DNA of 43,081 bases from Porticoccus sp963974675 (GTDB lineage Bacteria > Pseudomonadota > Gammaproteobacteria > Pseudomonadales > Porticoccaceae): assembly GCA_963974675.1 (NCBI GenBank), contig CAXBDQ010000018.1, forward strand, positions 1-43,081. The letters are read 5' to 3'. A program made the position numbers and the translations under genes. The first letter of the stretch is position 1. The number at the start of each line of letters is the position of its first letter. Positions 33,620 through 42,996 of this stretch are shown here, in pieces. The notes beneath the pieces are model-generated. The model ran no database searches and was not told the origin of the DNA. It saw only the letters and a program-made list of their open reading frames with translations.

Positions 33620-34166
33620 TTTGAAGCAAGATGCCGGTGAGCGCATGGAAAAGAGTATCGGTGCTCTGTCTAATGCCTTTAATAAAATTCGTACTGGCCG
33701 GGCCCACCCCAGTTTATTGGATGGCTTAACGGTTTCTTATTATGGGGTTGATACTCCATTGGGGCAGGTAGGTAACGTTACTGTGCTGGATGCTCGGACA
33801 TTGTCTGTCTCTGTTTGGGAAAAAAACCTAGTACCTGAGGTTGAGAAAGCTATTCTTAAGTCAGATTTGGGGCTTAACCCCTCAACGACCGGAGAGCTTG
33901 TCCGTATTCCTATGCCCCAACTGACAGAGGAAACGCGTAAAGGGTTTATTAAGAAAGCTCGGTCAGAAGCAGAAAATGCTCGGATCTCTATACGTAATAT
34001 CCGTCGTGATGTTCTTTCCGACGTCAAAGAATTACTGAAAGATAAAGAAATAACAGAAGATGATGAGCGTCGTGCACAGGATGATGTTCAAAAAATTACT
34101 GATAAATATATCAAGCAGGTTGATGAGGCGTTGTCCGCCAAAGAAGTCGACTTGATGGAAATTTAG
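33609..34166 (+). CDS. frr: Ribosome recycling factor
   Basis: Splits post-termination ribosomes with EF-G. The 185-residue length is exact for the family. Features are GALSNAFNKIRTGRAHPSLL, YYGVDTPLGQVGNVTVLDAR, LNPSTTGELVRIPMPQLTEE and the C-terminal helical hairpin. It overlaps pyrH by 11 bases and is followed 16 bases later by uppS, forming the usual pyrH-frr-uppS-cdsA operon. Confidence 0.97.
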   Translation: MINDLKQDAGERMEKSIGALSNAFNKIRTGRAHPSLLDGLTVSYYGVDTPLGQVGNVTVLDARTLSVSVWEKNLVPEVEKAILKSDLGLNPSTTGELVRIPMPQLTEETRKGFIKKARSEAENARISIRNIRRDVLSDVKELLKDKEITEDDERRAQDDVQKITDKYIKQVDEALSAKEVDLMEI

Positions 34167-34182
34167 TCCATTTTATAGAGAT

Positions 34183-34956
34183 TTGATTTCCTTGACGACG
34201 AACCCGACAGACACTTCTTCCGTCACACATCCATTGCGTCATGTGGCGATTATTATGGATGGTAATAATCGCTGGGCGAAACAGCGCGGGCTTTCCGGTA
34301 CTGCTGGACACGAAATGGGTGTCGAGCGGGTTAGAGATGTTCTGGATGCCAGTGAAAAATATGACATTGAGGTTCTGACACTGTTTGCCTTTAGCAGTGA
34401 AAACTGGAATCGCCCTCAACTTGAGGTGCGTGCCTTAATGTCCCTGTTGGCATCCTATCTAAAAAAAGAAGTTAAACAGCTAAAAGAGCGAAAGGTTTGT
34501 CTAAAAGTCATTGGTCGAAAAGACCATTTTAGTGCTCGCCTAAATAAACTGATCGATGATAGTGAGGCTGCAACAGCCAAAGGTAATCGGACTCTGGTTT
34601 TGGCTATTGATTATGGTGGCCGATGGGAAATAGCCGAGGCTGCACGGGAGCTTGCTCGCGAGGTTCAGCGAGGTCGATTGCGCCCAGAAGATATTTCAGA
34701 AGAAAGTATGCAGCAGCATATGTGCATGCCTAACCTTCCTTCGCCTGATCTTTGTATTCGTACCGCCGGTGAGCAGCGAATCAGTAATTTCCTGTTATGG
34801 CATATGGCGTATACCGAATTTTATTTTGCGGACTGTTACTGGCCTGACTTTGATGGCGCTGCATTTGATATGGCCATTCGCGATTATCAACAACGCCAGC
34901 GTCGTTTTGGTAAACGTGAGGAGCTGTTCTCGGGTAAGGAGAAGCAGCTTGCTTAA
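34183..34956 (+). CDS. uppS: Undecaprenyl diphosphate synthase
   Basis: Cis-prenyltransferase making the C55 lipid carrier for peptidoglycan and O-antigen. The catalytic aspartate is D26 in RHVAIIMDGNNRWAKQRG, and further blocks are TLFAFSSENWNRP, LAIDYGGRWEI, PDLCIRTAGEQRISNFLLW and FYFADCYWPDFD. No ATG exists before the catalytic block. TTG at 34183 or TTG at 34192 must be the start; the former puts D26 exactly where E. coli has it, but its AGAG is very close. Length is 257 residues. The 3' end contains the ribosome site and TTG start of cdsA. Confidence 0.95.
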   Translation: MISLTTNPTDTSSVTHPLRHVAIIMDGNNRWAKQRGLSGTAGHEMGVERVRDVLDASEKYDIEVLTLFAFSSENWNRPQLEVRALMSLLASYLKKEVKQLKERKVCLKVIGRKDHFSARLNKLIDDSEAATAKGNRTLVLAIDYGGRWEIAEAARELAREVQRGRLRPEDISEESMQQHMCMPNLPSPDLCIRTAGEQRISNFLLWHMAYTEFYFADCYWPDFDGAAFDMAIRDYQQRQRRFGKREELFSGKEKQLA

Positions 34957-35794
34957 GCAACGGGTAATAACAGCTGTAGTGATGGCTGCTGTCTTTCTTT
35001 CTGCCTTGGTGTTTTTGACCCCTTTTACTTTCTCTCTTTTTATAGCTGTTGTAGTGATCTATGCAGGGTGGGAGTGGTCTGAGCTGTCGGGTTTATCCAA
35101 CACTTCGATGAAGCTGAGTTACACCTTGAGTGTCACAGTGCTTTTGGGGCTGGCAGGTTATGTTTTAGGTTTGTCTACAACAGCGCCGTTACATGCCGGT
35201 GTTGGACAAACGCTTATGGGTTGGTTGGCACCCTGGTGGGCGATAGCCTTACTCTGGGTGCAAGGTTATCCGAGTAGTGCTGTACTGTGGGGAAGTCGTG
35301 GGTTGCGAGGGCTAATGGGTTTCCTTGTATTGGTGCCGGCTTGGGTGGCCGCAGTTATACTGATGTATTCAGAACATGGTGAGTGGTTGATTTGTATCGT
35401 CGTTTTGATTGTGGCATTTGCAGATATCGGCGCTTATTTTTCGGGGCGTAAGTTTGGCAAGCACAAGCTGGCTTTGAACGTTAGTCCTAAAAAAACCTGG
35501 GAAGGTTTATTGGGAGGTGTTGTTGCAAATTTTCTTTTTGTTATCGCCTTGGGTGCTTTTTTGAAGCTAGATTCGATTAATCAATGGTTGATGTTGTTCG
35601 TGTTGGTGATGATTACCGTGTTGGCTTCCGTACTGGGTGATTTGCTTGAGAGTATGGTTAAGCGTCATCGTGGAATTAAGGATAGTGGAAATATTTTGCC
35701 TGGTCATGGCGGTGTTCTCGATCGCTTAGATAGCCTTACGGCAGCATTGCCAGTTTTTACTTTGGTTTTTATCTATAGCGACTTTCAGTTATAA
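34949..35794 (+). CDS. cdsA: Phosphatidate cytidylyltransferase
   Basis: Multi-pass inner-membrane enzyme making CDP-diacylglycerol, the precursor of all phospholipids. I start it at TTG 34949, eight bases before the uppS stop, because TAAGGAG lies seven bases upstream and the product (281 residues, starting LKQRVITAVVMAAVFLSALV) matches the family length. A longer frame reaching back to 34652 would only translate uppS out of frame. The CDS signature is at the C-terminus: KRHRGIKDSGNILPGHGGVL followed by DRLDS. KKTWEGLLGGV is also present. Confidence 0.93.
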   Translation: MLKQRVITAVVMAAVFLSALVFLTPFTFSLFIAVVVIYAGWEWSELSGLSNTSMKLSYTLSVTVLLGLAGYVLGLSTTAPLHAGVGQTLMGWLAPWWAIALLWVQGYPSSAVLWGSRGLRGLMGFLVLVPAWVAAVILMYSEHGEWLICIVVLIVAFADIGAYFSGRKFGKHKLALNVSPKKTWEGLLGGVVANFLFVIALGAFLKLDSINQWLMLFVLVMITVLASVLGDLLESMVKRHRGIKDSGNILPGHGGVLDRLDSLTAALPVFTLVFIYSDFQL

Positions 35795-35828
35795 GATGCA
35801 GCTGTTAAAAATGAAGCAGAAATTCTAA

Positions 35829-36998
35829 ATGATACAGACATTAACCATATTGGGTGCGACAGGCTCTATTGGTCTCAGTACTCTGGATGTGGCGGCCCGC
35901 CATCCAGATCGTTTTAAAATTTTTGCACTTAGCTGTCATTCTCGGGTGGTGGAGCTTGCCGGCCAATGTGAGCTGTTTAAGCCGCTGTATGCCGTCGTTG
36001 CAGATGAATCGAAAGCGGACCAATTAAAGAAATTATTAGAAAAAAAAGCGCCTGATACAAAAGTTTTGTCGGGTGTAGAAGGGTTGTGTCAAATAGCAAC
36101 TGATTCTGCGGTAGATACTGTTATGGCTGCCATCGTAGGGGCTGCAGGGTTGTTGCCAACACTTGAGGCGGCGAAGGCGGGAAAGAAAATCTTGCTGGCT
36201 AACAAAGAGTCTTTGGTGATGGCCGGACCCTTGTTTATGAGCGCAGTGAAACAGGGTGGTGCGACGTTGTTACCCATTGATAGTGAGCATAATGCGATCT
36301 TTCAATGCTTGCCCTCGGGCTATGGCTCTAAGCAACGCGGCGGTGTACGCAAAATACTCTTAACGGCTTCTGGCGGTCCTTTTCGAACGGTACCACTTGA
36401 CAGTCTATCTTCTATGACGCCAGAGCAGGCGTGTGCTCATCCTAATTGGGATATGGGACGAAAGATATCTGTTGATTCCGCCACCATGATGAATAAAGGA
36501 CTTGAGTTGATAGAGGCCTGTTGGTTGTTTGGTGTTTCTTCTGATGAAGTTGAAGTGGTTATTCATCCCCAGAGTATTGTTCATTCGATGGTGGAGTATG
36601 TCGATGGCTCAGTGTTGGCCCAACTGGGTAATCCTGATATGCGAACCCCAATAGCCCATGCCATGGCTTGGCCAGAAAGAATTGCGTCTGGTGTAGGTAG
36701 TCTCGATATTATCAGCACGGCACAATTGGATTTTGAGGCACCAGACTTAGAGCGTTTCCCTTGTTTGTCACTGGCAATGGAAGCGGCTCGTAGGGGTGGA
36801 GGTGCGCCTGCCGTGCTTAATGCAGCAAATGAAGTGGCTGTGGACGCTTTCCTGAACAATAAGATCTCATTTACTCAGATAGCAGACATTGTGTCTGAAG
36901 TTCTCAATCAAATGGATATCCCTGAACCTGATTCTCTGGAGGCTGTCCAATTGTGCGATCAACAGGCGCGGCAGTACGCAATGAATCTTGTTTCATAG
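35829..36998 (+). CDS. dxr: 1-deoxy-D-xylulose 5-phosphate reductoisomerase
   Basis: NADPH-dependent second step of the MEP isoprenoid pathway, feeding uppS among others. The N-terminal TILGATGSIGLSTLDVAAR binds the cofactor. LANKESLVMAG, the metal-binding PIDSEHNAIFQCL, TASGGPFR and the substrate loop WDMGRKISVDSATMMNKGLE are all present. The length of 389 residues is normal. It lies between cdsA and rseP in the conserved order. Confidence 0.97.
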   Translation: MIQTLTILGATGSIGLSTLDVAARHPDRFKIFALSCHSRVVELAGQCELFKPLYAVVADESKADQLKKLLEKKAPDTKVLSGVEGLCQIATDSAVDTVMAAIVGAAGLLPTLEAAKAGKKILLANKESLVMAGPLFMSAVKQGGATLLPIDSEHNAIFQCLPSGYGSKQRGGVRKILLTASGGPFRTVPLDSLSSMTPEQACAHPNWDMGRKISVDSATMMNKGLELIEACWLFGVSSDEVEVVIHPQSIVHSMVEYVDGSVLAQLGNPDMRTPIAHAMAWPERIASGVGSLDIISTAQLDFEAPDLERFPCLSLAMEAARRGGGAPAVLNAANEVAVDAFLNNKISFTQIADIVSEVLNQMDIPEPDSLEAVQLCDQQARQYAMNLVS

Positions 36999-37084
36999 CA
37001 CTATACCTATACCAAACGTATAGGATTTGAAGACGTCAGGGTAAGAAGCCACTTTGTGATAGAGCGAGTTAATTAGGAATACTG

Positions 37085-38440
37085 ATGGAATTGTTGCAAA
37101 CGATTTTTTACACATTGCTGGCTTTGGGCGTACTTGTGACTGTTCATGAGTTTGGTCACTTTTGGGTGGCCCGCCGGTGCAATATCAAAGTTCTTCGTTT
37201 TTCTATAGGATTTGGTACGCCTCTCATACGTTGGCACGATAAGCAGGGCACTGAGTTTGTCATTTCAGCGTTACCGTTGGGCGGCTATGTAAAAATGGTT
37301 GATGAGCGTGAAGGTAATGTTTCTGAGGAAGATTTACCCTTTGCCTTTACTCAAAAATCTGTTTGGCAACGGATGGCCGTTGTTGTAGCGGGACCCTTGG
37401 CTAATTTCCTGTTGGCCATCGTGATGTATTGGTTTGTTTTCTTTCAGGGTGTGACGGGTATTGTTCCAGTAGTTGACTCTTTCAAGCCTGATTCTATCGC
37501 TGAAAAGGCCGGTCTTCAGCCGGGACATCAGATAATCGCCGTAGATGGTGAGCTAACCCCAACCTGGCAAGCCCTCAATGAGCAGCTGGTGGGGCGTATT
37601 GGCGAGTCAGGGGTTATTAATTTTACCGTTAAGGTTCCAGGTGATCCTGCTCACTATGAGTATCAAGGGCAGCTGGATGATTGGTTGGCTGATGCGGATC
37701 AGCCAGACCCAATCGGTAGCGTGGGTTTGGTGCTGTATATACCAAAAATTCTACCCGTGGCGAATGAAGTGGTTTCTGGTGATCCAGCAGACAAGGCTGG
37801 GTTGATGGCTGGTGATTTGGTGTTATCTGCAGATAACCTTCCCATGAAAGATTGGTCAGCCTGGGTTGAATATGTTCGTGCTCGCCCTGGCCAAACAATA
37901 GATATTGAGGTGGAAAGAGAAGGCCTGGTGTTTAATACGAGCATTGTTCCTAAGCAAACTGTTTCAGAGGAAGGGGATGTTGTTGGTCAGGTTGGGATGA
38001 CAGTTCTGGTGCCAGAGTGGCCTGAAGATATGATTCTCAGAGTCGAATATGGCCCAATGGATGCTGCCGTCCGAGCATTGCAGCAGACTTGGAAGACTTC
38101 AGTTTTGATTTTGGACTCAGTGAAAAAGATGCTGACTGGATTGATTTCGGCAAAACACTTGAGTGGACCCATTACCATTGCTAAAGTGGCGGGCGCATCG
38201 GCCCAGTATGGATTGACTGCGTACCTTGGGTTTGTGGCATTTCTCAGTGTCAGTTTGGGTATTTTAAACCTGTTGCCGGTTCCAGTGCTGGATGGCGGCC
38301 ACTTGATGTATTACCTCGTTGAGGCTGTAAAGGGTTCGCCTGTGTCTGAAAAGATTCAGATGGCTGGGTTCAAAATAGGGATGTTTCTCGTCATTGGGTT
38401 GATGGTGTTGGCCCTCTACAATGATGTGATGCGGTTGTGA
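37085..38440 (+). CDS. rseP: Site-2 intramembrane metalloprotease RseP
   Basis: Zinc protease of the inner membrane that cuts RseA to release sigma-E and clears signal-peptide remnants. The zinc motif HEFGH is at residues 21-25 in the first helix, and the second motif NLLPVPVLDGGHL is near residue 395. Two PDZ domains lie between (about residues 115-310), including IAEKAGLQPGHQIIAVDGE and ADKAGLMAGDLVLSADN. Length is 451 residues, as in E. coli. It is directly followed by bamA, whose product is monitored by the sigma-E response. Confidence 0.97.
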   Translation: MELLQTIFYTLLALGVLVTVHEFGHFWVARRCNIKVLRFSIGFGTPLIRWHDKQGTEFVISALPLGGYVKMVDEREGNVSEEDLPFAFTQKSVWQRMAVVVAGPLANFLLAIVMYWFVFFQGVTGIVPVVDSFKPDSIAEKAGLQPGHQIIAVDGELTPTWQALNEQLVGRIGESGVINFTVKVPGDPAHYEYQGQLDDWLADADQPDPIGSVGLVLYIPKILPVANEVVSGDPADKAGLMAGDLVLSADNLPMKDWSAWVEYVRARPGQTIDIEVEREGLVFNTSIVPKQTVSEEGDVVGQVGMTVLVPEWPEDMILRVEYGPMDAAVRALQQTWKTSVLILDSVKKMLTGLISAKHLSGPITIAKVAGASAQYGLTAYLGFVAFLSVSLGILNLLPVPVLDGGHLMYYLVEAVKGSPVSEKIQMAGFKIGMFLVIGLMVLALYNDVMRL

Positions 38441-38525
38441 TTCGGTAGGATTGGATTGCCATGAGCATGGTGGCTATGGCAGTAGTGATAATAAATAAAT
38501 TAAACCAAGAGAAAACTAATCTCCG

Positions 38526-40850
38526 ATGAAACACTTTTACCTATTGCTGTGCCTAGTGTCGCTTTCTGTCACTGTTCGAGCAGAAATCTTTCAGGTGGAA
38601 GATATTAGAATAGACGGTTTACAGCGGGTATCTTCAGGCACAGTGTTTGCGTCGATGCCTCTCAGTGTTGGCGACTTAATTGACGGTGATACCGTTCGCC
38701 GTACTACTCGTGCATTATTCCGTACGGGCTATTTTGATGATATTCAAATTTCCCGAGATGGTGGCGTACTGATTATTACGGTCAAAGAAAGACCCGCCGT
38801 GGCGGAATTGACTATTGAAGGCAACACCGCTATTCCCACTGAAGATCTTTTGAAATCTTTACGAGATAGTGGCTTGGCCGAAGGGCAAATTTTCCGTCAA
38901 TCTATACTTGAGGGTATGAGTCGTGAGCTTGAACGTCAGTATGTAGCGCAGGGTCGCTATGGTGCAGAAATATCAACAGAAGTTAAGGAGCTTCCTAGAA
39001 ACAGAGTGTTGGTGAACATCCATGTTAATGAAGGTGACGTTGCGGCGATTTCACATATTAATATCGTCGGCAATCAGGATTTTGATAACGATGATCTAAC
39101 CAGTGAATTTGAACTAAAGACAACAGGCTTGTTGTCTTTTTTTACCAATGATGACAAATATTCCCGAGAGAAACTGTCGGGCGATTTAGAAAGGCTGGAA
39201 TCCTGGTATCTCAATCGGGGTTATTTGAATTTTTCCGTTGATTCGACTCAGGTAGCCATTAGTCCAGATCGTGAGTCAGTGTTTGTCACTATTAATATTA
39301 CGGAAGGTGGCATTTACACTGTTAGCGGTATTGAGTTGGCAGGTGATCTGGTTATTTCTGAAAGTGAAGTTCGCAGCCTTGTTGTGCAGAAAGAGGGCGA
39401 AACCTTCTCTCAGGTGCTAATGACTCGTTCCTCAGAATTGATTGCTCAGCGATTGGGTAATGATGGGTATTCCTTTGCGGACGTAAAAGGTATTCCAGAA
39501 GTTAATGAAGAAGATAAAACGACCAAGCTGACATTTTTTATTGATCCGGGTAACCGTGCCTATGTTCGGCGTATTGAGTTCCGTGGCAATACCAAAACCA
39601 TGGATGAGGTATTGCGTCGGGAAATGCGGCAGATGGAAGGTGCCTCGGCATCAACAGCAAAGCTCGAATACTCAAAGAGTCGACTGGAACGCACAGGATT
39701 CTTTAAGGAAGTGGAGATGGAAACTCGTCCAGTTCCGGGGGTGGATGACCAAATTGATGTGTTTTATACAGTGGAAGAGCAACCTTCGGGTAGTGTGGGA
39801 GCAAGTTTTGGTTTTGCACAAACCTATGGTGTTGTTTTAGGCGCGAACATATCCGAAAGTAATTTTCTGGGTACCGGGAATAGGGTGTCGTTAGGACTTA
39901 ATCAAAGTGGCTTTCAAACCAACTTGTCGTTGAACTATACCAATCCTTATTTTACCAAGGATGGTGTCAGTGCAGGATTTGGTGTGTTTGCGCGTAAGCA
40001 GGATTTTGATGAAGCCAATGTGTCTAATTACACCACAGAAAGTTTTGGTGCTTCTACAACATTTGGCTATCCTGTTTCTGAAACAGAACAGATTGGTTAT
40101 GGGTTGGGTTTTGAGAATTTAACAATTGATGCCGGTACTTTTCGCACCACATTGATTGATCAGTTTCTTGATGAAAATGGCAGTGACTTCAATATTCTTA
40201 CCGCTAATTTGAGCTGGATGCAGTCCACTCTTAATAGGGGCAGGCTGGCAACCAGAGGCTCATCCCAGCGTTTTGCGGTAGAGACAACAATACCTGTGGG
40301 TGATTTGAATTATTATAAACTCAGTTATGATGCCCAACACTTCCAGCCGCTGACTAAAAGTTTGACCATGCGCTTCCACACAAAACTGGGTTATGGCGAT
40401 AGTTATGGGTCGACTTCTCGGCTACCCTTCTTTAAGAACTTTTATTCTGGTGGTTTTGGCTCCGTGCGTGGATATAAGAAAAACACGTTGGGTCCGAGGG
40501 ATGTTCCAGTAAACCCATTATTTGCTAATGATTCAGATCCCTTTGGTGGTAATGTTGTTGTAGAGGCTACAGCAGAAATGATGTTTCCTTTGCCCTTTAT
40601 TAAGGATCAACGCAGTATCCAGGCGGTGGTGTTCGTAGATGGGGGTAATGTATTTGATACCGATTGTGGTGACGTGGATGAAGATTTTTGTTTAGAGCCA
40701 GGCCTTAGTGATCTACGCTATTCTGTAGGATTTGGTGGAACTTGGCTCAGCAGTTTTGGACCCATCACCGTTAGTATAGCTAAGCCGATTAATGCGGGAG
40801 AGGAAGACGAGGAAGAGATCTTTCAGTTTTCCATGGGGCAGACTTTTTAG
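38526..40850 (+). CDS. bamA: Outer membrane protein assembly factor BamA
   Basis: Essential Omp85 protein that folds beta-barrels into the outer membrane. It has a cleavable signal peptide (cleavage after TVRA), five POTRA domains beginning at FQVEDIRIDGLQRVSSGTVF, and a C-terminal 16-strand barrel ending QFSMGQTF with terminal Phe. The conserved loop-6 VRGY motif is at about residue 647 (GGFGSVRGYKKNTLG). The length of 774 residues is slightly below E. coli (810). It is followed by the chaperone gene skp. A partner lipoprotein, bamC, is elsewhere in this window. Confidence 0.97.
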   Translation: MKHFYLLLCLVSLSVTVRAEIFQVEDIRIDGLQRVSSGTVFASMPLSVGDLIDGDTVRRTTRALFRTGYFDDIQISRDGGVLIITVKERPAVAELTIEGNTAIPTEDLLKSLRDSGLAEGQIFRQSILEGMSRELERQYVAQGRYGAEISTEVKELPRNRVLVNIHVNEGDVAAISHINIVGNQDFDNDDLTSEFELKTTGLLSFFTNDDKYSREKLSGDLERLESWYLNRGYLNFSVDSTQVAISPDRESVFVTINITEGGIYTVSGIELAGDLVISESEVRSLVVQKEGETFSQVLMTRSSELIAQRLGNDGYSFADVKGIPEVNEEDKTTKLTFFIDPGNRAYVRRIEFRGNTKTMDEVLRREMRQMEGASASTAKLEYSKSRLERTGFFKEVEMETRPVPGVDDQIDVFYTVEEQPSGSVGASFGFAQTYGVVLGANISESNFLGTGNRVSLGLNQSGFQTNLSLNYTNPYFTKDGVSAGFGVFARKQDFDEANVSNYTTESFGASTTFGYPVSETEQIGYGLGFENLTIDAGTFRTTLIDQFLDENGSDFNILTANLSWMQSTLNRGRLATRGSSQRFAVETTIPVGDLNYYKLSYDAQHFQPLTKSLTMRFHTKLGYGDSYGSTSRLPFFKNFYSGGFGSVRGYKKNTLGPRDVPVNPLFANDSDPFGGNVVVEATAEMMFPLPFIKDQRSIQAVVFVDGGNVFDTDCGDVDEDFCLEPGLSDLRYSVGFGGTWLSSFGPITVSIAKPINAGEEDEEEIFQFSMGQTF

Positions 40851-40939
40851 AATACGCCGAGAAGCGTTTTGTCAAGAGAGTGAGTTAATAAACGTGCTAG
40901 ATAGTTAGATATAGTTAATTTAATCAATGGAGAATTAGA

Positions 40940-41455
40940 GTGCGCATAGCAAAAATATTAGTATTAACGTTGGCAAGTCTGTTTGCTGTAACGGCAACAG
41001 CTGCTGAGGGGAAAATAGCGGTGGTAGATTTTGGTAAGGCGATTTTTGGTTCTGAGGTTGCTAAAGCTCGATTTAAGCAAGTACAGACTGCATCAGAATT
41101 TGCGGCGTTACAAGCCAAGTATGAAAGTACAGTGGCAGATATGAAAACGCTTAAAAAGGAAGTGGAAACCAAAAGTATGACGTGGTCTGCAGAGCAGACA
41201 GCTGATGCGCAAAAGAAGATGGAATTCTTACGTGCGGATCTTGAACTGACAACTCGAAAAGTACAATCTGAGCAAAAAGCCCTGCAAAGTAGTATCGTTC
41301 AAGAATTACGCCCTAAAGCTGGTGAAGCACTGCAAGAATTAATCAAGGAAGAGGGTATTGTCTTACTGATTAATGCGGAAGCTGTTGTCACTGTTGCCGT
41401 TGAGCTTGACTTGACGTCCAAGTTGACTGACCGCCTAAATAAGAAAACTAAATAG
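40940..41455 (+). CDS. skp: Periplasmic chaperone Skp (OmpH)
   Basis: Trimeric periplasmic holdase for unfolded outer-membrane proteins, delivering to BamA encoded just upstream. The start is GTG at 40940, with TGGAG about seven bases upstream. The signal peptide ends near VTATAAEG, then GKIAVVDFGKAIFGSEVAKA forms the start of the core. A long charged helical coiled-coil (about residues 45-125) forms the tentacles. The length of 171 residues is within the family range. It is in the standard bamA-skp-lpxD order. Confidence 0.93.
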   Translation: MRIAKILVLTLASLFAVTATAAEGKIAVVDFGKAIFGSEVAKARFKQVQTASEFAALQAKYESTVADMKTLKKEVETKSMTWSAEQTADAQKKMEFLRADLELTTRKVQSEQKALQSSIVQELRPKAGEALQELIKEEGIVLLINAEAVVTVAVELDLTSKLTDRLNKKTK

Positions 41456-41499
41456 CGATTAATGGTAAACAATTTTTGAAAGCCAATGATAGATTGAGA

Positions 41500-42513
41500 A
41501 TGACTAGTCATTCATTGAGAGACATAGCTGACTATATTGGCGCTGAATTGAGAGGGGATGAAAATCTCCAAATTACGGGCTTGAATACTCTTCAGGATGC
41601 CGAATTTGGAGATTTAGCATTTTTGGCGAATAAGTCCTACTGTCAATTTTTATCTCAGACCAAAGCGGGAGCGGTCATTATTGCCGTTGATGAGCTAGAA
41701 AAATACACCGGTAATGCGCTTGTTATGGCAAATCCTTATTTAGGTTACGCGCTGGTATCGTCGATGTTTGATTCAGCCCCTGTACCCGCTCCCGGAATCC
41801 ATCCTACTGCTGTAGTTGCGGCCACAGCCAAAATTGCAGAGACGGCCTCTATTGGCGCACACTCTGTGCTGGGTGAATATGTTGTTATTGGTTCTGATAG
41901 CCAGCTAGGGGCTAATGTCACGATAGGTGATGGATCCATGTTAGGTAACAACTGCCGAATCGCCGCAAATGTCAGTATTTATCACGGTGTAACCATCGGA
42001 AGCCAGGTGACTATACACAGTGGCGCAGTTATCGGAGCTGATGGCTTTGGTTTTGCTCGTAATCAGGAAAACTGGGTCAAAATCTATCAACTAGGTGGTG
42101 TCGTTATTGGTGATCGAGTTGAAGTTGGAGCCTGCACGACAATAGATCGAGGCGCATTGGGTGATACCGTGATTGAGGATGGTGTTATTCTCGACAACCA
42201 TGTTCAAATTGCACACAACGCTCGTGTAGGTGAAAATACTGCGATGGCGGGATGCTCGGGTGTTTCCGGTAGTACAGTTGTTGGTAAAAATTGTATCTTT
42301 GCTGGCCAGTCTGGTGTGGTAGGACATGTTACTATTTGCGATGGGGTACAGGTTACCGGCGGTAGTATTATTACTAAATCGTTACATGAGCCGGGCTCTT
42401 ACTCTTCGGGAACAGCTTTTAGTAAGACGGGGGAGTGGCGGAAAAACGCGGTTCGCTTCAACCAGTTAGATGATTTGGCCCAACGGGTCAGGAAATTAGA
42501 AAAAAAATTATAA
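41500..42513 (+). CDS. lpxD: UDP-3-O-(3-hydroxyacyl)glucosamine N-acyltransferase
   Basis: Third step of lipid A synthesis. The N-terminal uridine-binding domain (SLRDIADYIGAELRGDENLQ) is followed by about ten hexapeptide repeats of a left-handed beta helix. The catalytic histidine is H239 in NHVQIAHNARVGENT when counted from the ATG at 41500, the same number as in E. coli, which supports this start over the TTG at 41476. Length is 337 residues. A C-terminal helix (LDDLAQRVRKLEKKL) is present. fabZ follows after 43 bases. Confidence 0.95.
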   Translation: MTSHSLRDIADYIGAELRGDENLQITGLNTLQDAEFGDLAFLANKSYCQFLSQTKAGAVIIAVDELEKYTGNALVMANPYLGYALVSSMFDSAPVPAPGIHPTAVVAATAKIAETASIGAHSVLGEYVVIGSDSQLGANVTIGDGSMLGNNCRIAANVSIYHGVTIGSQVTIHSGAVIGADGFGFARNQENWVKIYQLGGVVIGDRVEVGACTTIDRGALGDTVIEDGVILDNHVQIAHNARVGENTAMAGCSGVSGSTVVGKNCIFAGQSGVVGHVTICDGVQVTGGSIITKSLHEPGSYSSGTAFSKTGEWRKNAVRFNQLDDLAQRVRKLEKKL

Positions 42514-42556
42514 CCCTTTGCTTTATTACAACTTTGCTGAGTCTTGAGAAAATCTA

Positions 42557-42991
42557 ATGGACCTTAACGATATAAAAAAACGGTTGCCTCATCGCTATCC
42601 ATTTCTACTGGTAGATCGTGTAGTTGAAATTGAGTTAGGCGAACGTATTTTGGCTTATAAAAATATAACAGCCAACGAAGAAGTGTTTAATGGGCACTTT
42701 CCTAACACACCCATTTTCCCCGGGGTTATGATTATAGAGGCGATGGCTCAAGCGGCGGGTATTCTTGGTTTTGTCACTGCCGATAAATATGCAGATGACG
42801 ATGTTCTTTATTTGTTTGCTGGAGTTGATGGTGTACGTTTTAAACGTCAGGTCATACCCGGGGATCGTCTTATGTTAGAAGCTAAAATCGACTCGGTGAA
42901 ACGTACAATTTGGCGGTTTAAATGTCGCGCCAGTGTCGATGATGAGCTGGCCTGTGAAGCAACAATTCTCTGTGCATTGAAGTCGGCCTGA
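42557..42991 (+). CDS. fabZ: 3-hydroxyacyl-ACP dehydratase FabZ
   Basis: Dehydrates 3-hydroxyacyl-ACP in fatty-acid elongation, in balance with lipid A synthesis, which uses the same pool. It has the hot-dog fold with catalytic H47 in FNGHFPNTPIFPG and E61 in MIIEAMAQAAG. It begins DLNDIKKRLPHRYPFLLVDR, typical of FabZ. Length is 144 residues. It sits between lpxD and lpxA, six bases before the latter. Confidence 0.97.
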   Translation: MDLNDIKKRLPHRYPFLLVDRVVEIELGERILAYKNITANEEVFNGHFPNTPIFPGVMIIEAMAQAAGILGFVTADKYADDDVLYLFAGVDGVRFKRQVIPGDRLMLEAKIDSVKRTIWRFKCRASVDDELACEATILCALKSA

Positions 42992-42996
42992 TAACG

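Noticed and set aside
34652..34948. Open frame extending cdsA upstream by 99 codons
   Set aside because: It only translates uppS in another frame. The TTG at 34949 with TAAGGAG gives a product of normal CdsA length.
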